Source: Bacteroidia bacterium | GTDB taxonomy: Bacteria > Bacteroidota > Bacteroidia > Bacteroidales > UBA12481 | DNA length: 5,147 nt | Direction of reading: 5' to 3' | NCBI GenBank assembly: GCA_026391235.1 | Contig: JAPLDV010000182.1 | Coordinates: 1-5,147 of the forward strand | Part shown: one piece after another, positions 1 through 5,147 of the stretch | How positions within the stretch are numbered: the stretch's first letter is position 1 | Layout of the letters: each line of letters begins with the position of its first letter | The notes under the pieces: generated by a model | The model's database searches: none | Told to the model about the DNA's origin: nothing | The model's input: the letters and a program-made list of their open reading frames with translations, nothing else | Position numbers and translations under genes: made by a program

Positions 1-1
1 T

Positions 2-27
2 GTAGAGACGTTTATAAACGTCTCTAC
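2..27. repeat. Perfect 26-bp palindrome, copy of a dispersed GTAGAGACG repeat
   Basis: The left arm GTAGAGACGTTTA is followed directly by its exact reverse complement TAAACGTCTCTAC, with no spacer and no mismatch. The outer arm GTAGAGACG recurs at 4741-4749, and its complement CGTCTCTAC recurs at 33-41, so this belongs to a repeat family and is not a chance palindrome. It lies 40 bp past the stop codon of the minus-strand aminotransferase. It could therefore form a hairpin at the 3' end of that transcript and act in termination or RNA stability, in the manner of REP elements. No T-run follows it inside the window on the minus-strand reading, so a classical intrinsic terminator is not shown. 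The left boundary is uncertain because the window begins one base before it. Confidence 0.85.
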
Positions 28-28
28 G

Positions 29-51
29 GATGCGTCTCTACATAACGCATC
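29..51. repeat. Hairpin containing a second repeat arm (ATGCGTCTCTAC)
   Basis: GATGCGT (29-35) and ACGCATC (45-51) form a 7-bp perfect stem around a 9-nt loop. The segment ATGCGTCTCTAC (30-41) is the exact reverse complement of GTAGAGACGCAT at 4741-4752, so it looks like one arm of the same repeat family. CGTCTCTAC (33-41) repeats 19-27 with a 14-bp period, so the left arm at 2-10 could pair with either copy. In the minus-strand transcript this hairpin would form before the 26-bp palindrome, 15 nt after the aminotransferase stop codon. A role in termination or 3'-end protection is inference only. Confidence 0.6.
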
Positions 52-66
52 ACGTTCCTTAAGCCG

Positions 67-1257
67 TCAATCCTGATATTGTTCCAATGCAATCCGCAAA
101 CATTCCACCGCATTCCTCAGGTCTTCGAGTTTGAGCACATAGGCAATCCTGACCTCGTTTTTCCCAAGGCCCGGAGTGGCATAAAACCCATCAGCCGGCG
201 CAAGCATAACGGTCTGATTATTATGCTCGAAATCGGTAAGCAGCCATTTAGCAAAAGCATCGGCATCCTTTACCGGTAATCGGACCGTTGTGTAAAAAGC
301 GCCTTTTGGTTTGGGGCAGAAAACGCCCGGAATATCATTAAGTGCTTTAACGAGAAAATTCCTGCGGGCAATATATTCTTCAACTACCTCATCGAAATAG
401 GATTGCGGGGTATCGATAGCAGCTTCGGCGGCAATCTGACCCAGACCGGGAGGGCTTAACCTGGCTTGGGCGAATTTCAGGACTGTTGATAAAACATCCC
501 GGTTGCGGGTGATCACGCAGCCGATTCTCACCCCGCAGGCACTGAACCTTTTCGATACGGAATCAAACATCACCGCATGGTTGTCGAGGCCCTCAAGTTC
601 AAGAACGCTGTGGTGCCTGAGCCCGTCATAGCAGAACTCCCTGTATACTTCATCTGCAAACAGGTAAAGATTGTGCTTAATTACAATTTCACGCAACTTC
701 AGCAGCTCTTCTTTTGAGTATAGATAACCAGTTGGATTGTTGGGATTGCATATCATGATCCCCTTTGTCCTTGGGGTGATGAGTTTTTCAAATGCTTCAA
801 TCGGGGGCAATGCAAATCCGTCCTCAATACCGGATGGAACCGGGACAACCTTAACGCAGGCTGCAATCGCGAACCCGTTATAGTTTGCGTAGAATGGTTC
901 GGGAACAATGACTTCATCGCCCGGATCCATCGTTCCCATCAGAGTGAACAGGATTGCTTCCGATCCGCCGGTGGTTACAATAATCTGCTCATAGCTTACA
1001 TCGATTCCGATCCCCTGATAAAACGTTGCCAGTTTGCGCCGGTATGATTCATAACCCGCCGAATGCGAATATTCCAATACCGGCTTTGTGATGGCACGTA
1101 TTGCATTCATCGCGGTTTCAGGAGTTTTTATATCCGGCTGACCAATATTCAAATGAAAGATGATCCGACCCTTCCGTTTTGCTTCCTCTGCAAATGGCAC
1201 AAGTTTCCGGATCGGGGAGGGAGGCATGGTTGTTCCCCTGATGCTTATTGCTGGCAT
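67..1257 (-). CDS. PLP-dependent class I/II aminotransferase (aspartate aminotransferase-like)
   Basis: This is a complete 396-residue fold-type I aminotransferase, a cytoplasmic enzyme that moves an amino group between an amino acid and a 2-oxo acid using pyridoxal phosphate. Visible landmarks in order are NIGQPD (37-42), TGGSE (96-100, cofactor phosphate loop), NPNNPTG (171-177, with N174 the likely cofactor contact), ADEVY (201-205, with D202 expected to pair with the pyridine nitrogen), SVSKRFS (233-239, with K236 the expected Schiff-base lysine) and NEVRIAY (367-373, with R370 the likely substrate carboxylate ligand). All expected catalytic residues are present and the length is typical. 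I chose the first Met because the segment before the second Met (M11) has the MPxISxRG form I recall from homologues. No convincing Shine-Dalgarno precedes it. It follows the DUF1573 gene by 33 bp on the same strand, so co-transcription is likely. Substrate is not decided by these motifs: aspartate is the usual annotation, but aromatic or other amino acids are possible, so no symbol is given. Confidence 0.93.
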   Translation of the reverse strand: MPAISIRGTTMPPSPIRKLVPFAEEAKRKGRIIFHLNIGQPDIKTPETAMNAIRAITKPVLEYSHSAGYESYRRKLATFYQGIGIDVSYEQIIVTTGGSEAILFTLMGTMDPGDEVIVPEPFYANYNGFAIAACVKVVPVPSGIEDGFALPPIEAFEKLITPRTKGIMICNPNNPTGYLYSKEELLKLREIVIKHNLYLFADEVYREFCYDGLRHHSVLELEGLDNHAVMFDSVSKRFSACGVRIGCVITRNRDVLSTVLKFAQARLSPPGLGQIAAEAAIDTPQSYFDEVVEEYIARRNFLVKALNDIPGVFCPKPKGAFYTTVRLPVKDADAFAKWLLTDFEHNNQTVMLAPADGFYATPGLGKNEVRIAYVLKLEDLRNAVECLRIALEQYQD

Positions 1258-1290
1258 GATTATAGGTTACGATTTTTCGAGGCCGTTGGA

Positions 1291-1953
1291 TTATTTTTTT
1301 TTGGTCGTGGTTCCTGCGGATGACTTGGTACCCGCACCAGTCGTGCTATTCGCTGCTTTATCTGATTTTTCTTTTGCTACACGCGCCTCGTAGGCTGCTC
1401 TTTGCTTAGCCTTTCTTGAGGCAGCATCCTCAGCGGCATTTAAGTCACCGGCATTACCACCGGCTTGTTTGACTCCGCCGTTACCTTCTTCCAGTTTCCG
1501 GTCTATTGCATTCTGCTTCTCCTTCTCAGGACTGCCTGCCTTTATATCGCCCGGCTGTGAATTGACCTTGCCCCGGATCTCCAGCCTGACGGGTGAGTTG
1601 TTTGCATTTGAGTATACGACAACGGTCTTATTAAAAACACCCGGAAGAGTGGTGTTGTAAACAACTTCAATGGTTCCTTTCTGGCCTGGTGCAACCGGTT
1701 CTTTCGTCCAGGTGGGAATGGTACATCCACATGACGATTTTACGTCAGTGATTATCAGAGGTTTGGTCCCCTGGTTCGTAAAATTAAAATCAACCTTGCC
1801 GTTTGCACCATAGATAATAGAACCATAATCATGTGCGGTAATACCATCCACTGTTTTGTCGAAAGCCATATCAACTTTGGCCTTATTTGTTTGAGCCTGA
1901 ATCTGGATTAAAGAAAATAAAACTGCAAGTGTCAGAGAACCAATTTGTTTCAT
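1291..1953 (-). CDS. Secreted DUF1573 domain protein with low-complexity C-terminal tail
   Basis: This 220-residue protein begins with a Sec-type signal peptide: K2, a hydrophobic stretch at about 5-16 and a plausible cleavage after A20 (IQA|Q). It is therefore predicted to reach the periplasm or beyond. Residues about 37-130 match the DUF1573 domain, an Ig-like beta-sandwich very common in Bacteroidota. Supporting features are VDFNFTNQG (54-62), the SSCGCTIP motif with C75 and C77, PVAPGQKG (86-93) and VVYSNANNSPV (112-122). Residues 131-220 are low complexity, rich in Ala, Gly, Lys, Glu, Ser and Thr, ending TTTKKK. No lipobox cysteine is seen in the signal peptide. The molecular function of DUF1573 is not established; I do not assign one. 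The gene is divergent from valS and lies upstream of the aminotransferase, probably in the same operon. A run of nine A residues immediately before the stop codon encodes the final three lysines. Confidence 0.92.
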   Translation of the reverse strand: MKQIGSLTLAVLFSLIQIQAQTNKAKVDMAFDKTVDGITAHDYGSIIYGANGKVDFNFTNQGTKPLIITDVKSSCGCTIPTWTKEPVAPGQKGTIEVVYNTTLPGVFNKTVVVYSNANNSPVRLEIRGKVNSQPGDIKAGSPEKEKQNAIDRKLEEGNGGVKQAGGNAGDLNAAEDAASRKAKQRAAYEARVAKEKSDKAANSTTGAGTKSSAGTTTKKK

Positions 1954-1958
1954 AGCAA

Positions 1959-1963
1959 CCTTT
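1959..1963 (-). promoter_or_regulatory. Possible ribosome binding site of the DUF1573 gene
   Basis: On the minus strand AAAGG lies 5 nt before the ATG at 1953. This is a partial Shine-Dalgarno match in an A/T-rich leader, and it supports the chosen start. Bacteroidota often do not need such sites, so its weight is modest. Confidence 0.4.
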
Positions 1964-1979
1964 ATTATTATTAAAAATT

Positions 1980-1987
1980 CAAATTTA
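1980..1987 (-). promoter_or_regulatory. Candidate Bacteroidota -7 promoter box for the DUF1573/aminotransferase operon
   Basis: Read on the minus strand this is TAAATTTG, which matches every fixed position of the Bacteroidota -7 consensus TAnnTTTG. It lies 26 bp upstream of the DUF1573 start codon, which would give a short leader of about 20 nt. No good TTTG or TTG -33 element is found 17-23 bp further upstream, where the sequence is GC-rich (GGAAGGCCG). The assignment therefore rests on the -7 box and its position alone. Confidence 0.4.
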
Positions 1988-2011
1988 ATGTAAACACAAT
2001 ATATAACGGCC

Positions 2012-2043
2012 TTCCTGCGCCTTTATTTTGTTGGATAATCTTG
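2012..2043 (+). promoter_or_regulatory. Weak candidate promoter for valS
   Basis: TAATCTTG (2036-2043) matches five of the six fixed positions of the TAnnTTTG -7 consensus. A poor -33 candidate, CTG (2015-2017, within TTCCTG), lies 18 bp upstream. An overlapping alternative, TAATTTTA (2045-2052), also matches five of six but has no upstream partner at suitable spacing. Either would place the transcript start roughly 40-55 nt before the valS ATG. The 148-bp divergent gap must hold a valS promoter, but which box is used is uncertain. Confidence 0.25.
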
Positions 2044-2066
2044 TTAATTTTACGGCACTTTTTTTC

Positions 2067-2082
2067 AAGGGAGCGACCCCTT
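2067..2082 (+). other. Small inverted repeat in the valS leader
   Basis: AAGGG (2067-2071) and CCCTT (2078-2082) form a 5-bp stem with a 6-nt loop, preceded by seven T residues and followed by two more. It lies 19 bp before the valS start. It is short and may be chance. It does not resemble a T-box leader: the region is far too short and I see no conserved T-box sequence. Confidence 0.3.
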
Positions 2083-2101
2083 TTAATCACAACTACTACG
2101 A

Positions 2102-4744
2102 ATGAACAAATTGGATATTCCTGCCAGGTACGACTCACACAAAACGGAAGATAAGTGGTATTCCTATTGGATGGAACAGGGCTTTTTTCGTTCTCTTCCC
2201 GATTCCAGGGAGCCTTATACTATTGTTATTCCTCCCCCTAATGTAACAGGTGTGTTGCACATGGGGCACATGCTAAACAATACTATACAGGATATTCTGG
2301 TACGGAGAGCCAGGATGACTGGCAAAAATGCATGCTGGCTGCCTGGTACTGATCATGCTTCTATTGCCACCGAAGCACGGGTGGTAGCCAAATTGCTTGA
2401 TCAGGGTATAAAAAAAACCGACATTACCCGTGATGAGTTTATCAAGCATGCCTGGGAGTGGACTGAAAAACACGGTGGGATTATCCTGGAGCAGCTTAAA
2501 AAACTGGGTGCTTCGTGTGATTGGGACCGGACATGTTTTACCATGGATCCGGCTTTATCGGAAAGCGTTCTCAGGGTTTTTGTAGACCTATACCGTAAGG
2601 GATACGTATACCGGGGTATCAGGATGGTTAACTGGGATCCTCAGGCACAGACGGCTATATCCGATGAAGAGGTTGTATACAAAGAGTTGCAGTCGAAATT
2701 GTATTATGTGAGGTACAGGATCGTGGGGGAGGATGACAGTTATCTTTCGGTTGCAACAACCAGGCCTGAAACGATCCTTGGGGATACTGCGATCTGTGTA
2801 AACCCGAACGATCCGCGTTATCAGCATCTTAAGGGCGCTAAAGTGATTGTACCAATGGTTAATAGGGTTGTTCCTGTTGTTTTTGATGATTATGTTGATA
2901 TTGAATTTGGTACAGGGGCCCTGAAAATTACACCGGCTCACGATGTGAACGATTATGCTATCGGTGTTAAATACGGGTTGGAGGTAATTGATATATTCAA
3001 TGATGATGGAACGGTTAGTCAGAGAGCCGGATTATTTGCCGGTGCCGACCGTTTCGAAGCCCGAAAACTCGCTGTGATAGAATTGGAAAGAAGCGGAAGT
3101 TTGGTTAAAACGGAGGAATATACCAACAAACTTGGCTATTCGGAGAGAACTTCAGCGGTGATCGAGCCCAAATTGTCGAGACAGTGGTTTATAAGGATGA
3201 CGGAACTCGCCGGACCGGCTCTTGTAAATGTTATGAATGACGAGGTTCGGCTTTTTCCTGCCAAATTCAAGAATACCTATCGGTACTGGATGGAAAATAT
3301 CAAAGACTGGTGTATTTCGAGGCAGCTTTGGTGGGGGCACAGGATCCCGGCCTGGTATCTTGCCGACGGGAGAGTGGTTGTTGGTTTGGATGAACAGGAA
3401 GCACTCACTGAAGCCAGAAAACTGACCGGTAATACCGATCTTAATATTTCAGACCTGACTCAGGATGAGGATGTTCTCGATACCTGGTTCTCATCATGGC
3501 TTTGGCCGATTTCTGTTTTCGACGGGATCCGGAATCCCGATAACCCGGATATTAACTATTATTATCCTACCAATGATCTGATTACGGCGCCCGATATCCT
3601 GTTTTTCTGGGTAGCCCGGATGATCATTGCCGGATATGAATACCGTCAAGCCAAGCCTTTCAGCAACGTTTACCTAACCGGGATGGTAAGAGATGCCCAG
3701 CATCGCAAAATGTCGAAATCACTCGGGAATTCTCCTGACCCGCTGGATCTCATAGCAAAATATGGGGCCGATGGTGTCAGGGTGGGGATGCTTTTGTGCT
3801 CCTCTGCCGGAAATGACCTGCTGTTTGATGAATCATTGACGGAGCAGGGTCGAAATTTCGGCAATAAAATATGGAATGCCTTCAGGCTTATATCCGGTTG
3901 GGATGTTTCTGATAATATCGGCCAGCCTGAAACATCGCGATTAGCCAATGAATGGTTTAACGCCAGGCTGAACCAGGAATTGGGGGTTCAGAATGACCAT
4001 TTTACCAAGTACCGGCTTTCGGAAGCTTTAATGGCAGCTTATAAATTATTCTGGGACGAATTCTCATCCTGGTATCTTGAGATCATTAAACCGGCATATG
4101 GCCATCCGATCGACAAGGTTACCCGCGATGAGGCAATGACACTTATGGAGAAACTGATGCTCGTTCTGCATCCATTTATCCCTTTCATTACCGAGGAAAT
4201 TTGGCAGCGGGTGGCAACCAGGAAGTCCGGTGAATCTGTGATGGTAACCCGGCAACCGGTTGCTGGCGGCTATAATCCTGATCAAATTGAAAGGTTCGAA
4301 CGGATGAAAGAGGTAGTCGGATTTGTCCGGTCGGTTCGGGCCGACTGCAACATTCCTTTTAAAACAGAACTCTCTCTTGAGATCAGAACTACTGATAATC
4401 AATACGATAATTATCTGGATCCTATTCTTGTCAAGCTGCTGAACTTAAAGTCAGTAACCGGGATTGACCAGAACCCTTCAGGCTCAGCGAGCCAGGTTAT
4501 CAGATCAGTGGAGTATTATGTACCGCTTACAGGTTCAGTTGATATGGTTGCTGAGATGGAAAAACTTCAGAAGGAACTCGACTATTCATTAGGCTTTCTT
4601 GATACTGTTATGAAAAAACTGGCCAATGAACGGTTTGTGAACCATGCTCCGGCTCAGGTATTGGAAACCGAGAAGGCCAAAATGGCTGACGCCGAGGCAA
4701 AGATCAGAGCTTTGCGGGAGCAGATAGAGGGGATGAGACCGTAG
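2102..4744 (+). CDS. valS: Valyl-tRNA synthetase (valine--tRNA ligase)
   Basis: This complete 880-residue class I aminoacyl-tRNA synthetase charges tRNA-Val with valine in the cytoplasm and removes mischarged threonine. The N-terminus opens with the family pattern ([15 protein letters not shown]). The catalytic Rossmann fold carries the HIGH-type signature HMGH (53-56) and KMSKS (536-540). The CP1 editing domain spans about 195-350, with ATTRPET (218-224) and [14 protein letters not shown] (272-285). K275, T277, D281 and D284 align with known ValRS editing residues. [10 protein letters not shown] (410-419) and [11 protein letters not shown] (455-465) are further ValRS signatures. An anticodon-binding helical domain follows (about 620-770). 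The C-terminal arm (about 815-880) is charged and helical, as expected for the ValRS tRNA-binding coiled coil. Length is normal and no motif is missing. No Shine-Dalgarno precedes the ATG, which fits Bacteroidota. The TAG stop codon lies inside a dispersed repeat copy at 4741. Confidence 0.98.
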   Translation: MNKLDIPARYDSHKTEDKWYSYWMEQGFFRSLPDSREPYTIVIPPPNVTGVLHMGHMLNNTIQDILVRRARMTGKNACWLPGTDHASIATEARVVAKLLDQGIKKTDITRDEFIKHAWEWTEKHGGIILEQLKKLGASCDWDRTCFTMDPALSESVLRVFVDLYRKGYVYRGIRMVNWDPQAQTAISDEEVVYKELQSKLYYVRYRIVGEDDSYLSVATTRPETILGDTAICVNPNDPRYQHLKGAKVIVPMVNRVVPVVFDDYVDIEFGTGALKITPAHDVNDYAIGVKYGLEVIDIFNDDGTVSQRAGLFAGADRFEARKLAVIELERSGSLVKTEEYTNKLGYSERTSAVIEPKLSRQWFIRMTELAGPALVNVMNDEVRLFPAKFKNTYRYWMENIKDWCISRQLWWGHRIPAWYLADGRVVVGLDEQEALTEARKLTGNTDLNISDLTQDEDVLDTWFSSWLWPISVFDGIRNPDNPDINYYYPTNDLITAPDILFFWVARMIIAGYEYRQAKPFSNVYLTGMVRDAQHRKMSKSLGNSPDPLDLIAKYGADGVRVGMLLCSSAGNDLLFDESLTEQGRNFGNKIWNAFRLISGWDVSDNIGQPETSRLANEWFNARLNQELGVQNDHFTKYRLSEALMAAYKLFWDEFSSWYLEIIKPAYGHPIDKVTRDEAMTLMEKLMLVLHPFIPFITEEIWQRVATRKSGESVMVTRQPVAGGYNPDQIERFERMKEVVGFVRSVRADCNIPFKTELSLEIRTTDNQYDNYLDPILVKLLNLKSVTGIDQNPSGSASQVIRSVEYYVPLTGSVDMVAEMEKLQKELDYSLGFLDTVMKKLANERFVNHAPAQVLETEKAKMADAEAKIRALREQIEGMRP

Positions 4745-4763
4745 AGACGCATACATGCGTCTT
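4741..4763. repeat. Degenerate copy of the GTAGAGACG palindromic repeat, overlapping the valS stop
   Basis: GTAGAGACGCAT (4741-4752) is the exact reverse complement of ATGCGTCTCTAC at 30-41. AGACGCAT (4745-4752) and ATGCGTCT (4755-4762) form an 8-bp perfect stem with a 2-nt spacer; G4744 and T4763 could add a G-U pair. The outer right arm has decayed: CTTAAAC stands where CTCTAC would be expected. The valS TAG stop codon (4742-4744) is made from bases 2-4 of the repeat. In the valS transcript this would form a hairpin right at the stop codon. It is followed by AAAC rather than a U-run, so it is not a standard intrinsic terminator. Confidence 0.75.
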
Positions 4764-4765
4764 AA

Positions 4766-4786
4766 ACAGAAGACAGAAGACAGAAG
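4766..4786. repeat. Three tandem copies of the heptamer ACAGAAG
   Basis: Three exact head-to-tail copies of ACAGAAG occupy 4766-4772, 4773-4779 and 4780-4786. The array ends only 3 bp before the glutamine synthetase ATG at 4790, so it forms the whole upstream translation-initiation region. Its purine-rich AGAAG segments are at best weakly Shine-Dalgarno-like. It adjoins the repeat copy at 4741-4763, so the 45-bp gap between valS and the next gene consists almost entirely of repeats. Confidence 0.85.
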
Positions 4787-4789
4787 ATT

Positions 4790-5147
4790 ATGAAAGAAAA
4801 TACATATTCGTTCAGGGCGAATCCGCTGGAGCAGTTTCTGCAGAAATCTTCAAAAGATTTTACCAGGGATGATATCATTCTATTTGTTTCGGGGAAGGGC
4901 ATTAAGATGTTGAATTTCAGATATGTTGCCGAGGATGGGAAGTTGAAGATCCTGAATTTCGTAATTCATAGCATTGAGTATCTTGAAACCATTTTGTCAA
5001 CAGGAGAGCGTGTCGACGGGAGCAGTTTGTTTTCTTATATTGAAGCAGGATCCAGTGATTTGTATGTGATACCGAGGTTCTCAACTGCTTATGTGAATCC
5101 ATTTTCGCTAGTTCCAACCCTGGATATTTTATGTTCGTTTTATACCA
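4790..5147 (+). CDS. Glutamine synthetase, N-terminal part (runs off the right edge)
   Basis: The reading frame is open from ATG 4790 to the window end: 119 codons plus one base. The enzyme makes glutamine from glutamate, ammonia and ATP in the cytoplasm and is central to nitrogen assimilation. The visible part is the N-terminal beta-grasp domain. Residues 37-65 (from GIKMLNFRY through LKILNFVIH to SIEYL) and GERVDGSSLFSYIEAGSSD (72-90) followed by LYVIPRF (91-97) correspond to the GS pattern DGSS..G...I..SD...P. The wording closely recalls the ~500-residue Bacteroidota glutamine synthetase rather than enterobacterial GlnA or the ~700-residue GSIII. The catalytic domain lies outside the window, so activity cannot be judged. 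The start is supported by TTA-ATG just after the heptamer array and by MKENTYSFRANPLEQFLQK resembling homologue N-termini. It lies 45 bp after valS on the same strand; read-through from valS is possible, but the hairpin repeat may separate them. A glnA-type name is possible, but I leave the symbol empty because the subfamily is unconfirmed. Confidence 0.88.
   Translation, partial: MKENTYSFRANPLEQFLQKSSKDFTRDDIILFVSGKGIKMLNFRYVAEDGKLKILNFVIHSIEYLETILSTGERVDGSSLFSYIEAGSSDLYVIPRFSTAYVNPFSLVPTLDILCSFYT

Noticed and set aside
1..51. Possible CRISPR repeats
   Set aside because: The repeated arms are palindromic and nearly adjacent, with no regular spacers of 25-40 bp and no cas genes. They fit a REP-like repeat instead.
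1063..1393. Plus-strand open frames across the aminotransferase/DUF1573 junction
   Set aside because: They are antisense to two well-supported genes, rich in Phe, Cys and Arg, and match no family I know.
1954..2101. T-box or other tRNA-sensing riboswitch upstream of valS
   Set aside because: The gap is only 148 bp, shared with a divergent promoter, and has no recognisable T-box sequence or strong terminator hairpin. T-boxes are also not expected in Bacteroidota.
2588..2941. Minus-strand open frame of 117 codons inside valS
   Set aside because: It lies wholly inside a clearly functional valS frame, has no recognisable domain and has a composition typical of an antisense shadow. The same holds for the other open frames opposite valS (for example 3670-3948 and 4064-4402).
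2102..4744. Possible frameshift or lost motif in valS
   Set aside because: The frame is continuous with HMGH, the editing signatures, KMSKS and the C-terminal arm in the right order and at normal length.
4741..4763. Intrinsic terminator after valS
   Set aside because: The hairpin is real, but AAAC and a purine-rich array follow it instead of a U-run, so I call it a repeat and leave termination as a possibility only.
4917..5117. Minus-strand open frame near the right edge
   Set aside because: It is antisense to the glutamine synthetase N-terminus, whose plus-strand frame carries clear family motifs.

Overview
This looks like an ordinary chromosomal housekeeping segment from a Bacteroidota (Bacteroidetes) bacterium, probably Bacteroidales or a close relative. 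The main pointers are a short secreted DUF1573 protein with a CGC motif, a valyl-tRNA synthetase with Bacteroidota-like wording around KMSKS, the N-terminus of the Bacteroidota-type ~500-residue glutamine synthetase, a -7 box matching the Bacteroidota TAnnTTTG consensus, and weak or absent Shine-Dalgarno sequences. The lineage call is inferred from remembered family resemblance, not from a search.

Layout: positions 1-66 hold a perfect 26-bp palindrome followed by a second hairpin. Next come two minus-strand genes, read from right to left: a DUF1573 secreted protein (1953 to 1291) and, 33 bp downstream, a fold-type I PLP aminotransferase (1257 to 67). They probably share one transcript. A 148-bp divergent intergenic region (1954-2101) carries the promoter signals. 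The plus strand then encodes a complete 880-residue valyl-tRNA synthetase (valS, 2102-4744). A 45-bp gap follows, filled by a degenerate copy of the palindromic repeat (which supplies the valS stop codon) and three tandem copies of the heptamer ACAGAAG. A glutamine synthetase gene starts at 4790 and runs off the right edge.

The genes are linked only loosely by function: amino-acid nitrogen metabolism (aminotransferase, glutamine synthetase), tRNA charging (ValRS) and an envelope protein of unknown role. I see no defence system, mobile gene, CRISPR array, RNA gene or novel multi-gene system. The part most worth a second look is the non-coding DNA. A dispersed palindromic repeat lies just 3' of both genes whose 3' ends are visible with flanking DNA, and the short tandem repeat occupies the translation-initiation region of the glutamine synthetase gene.
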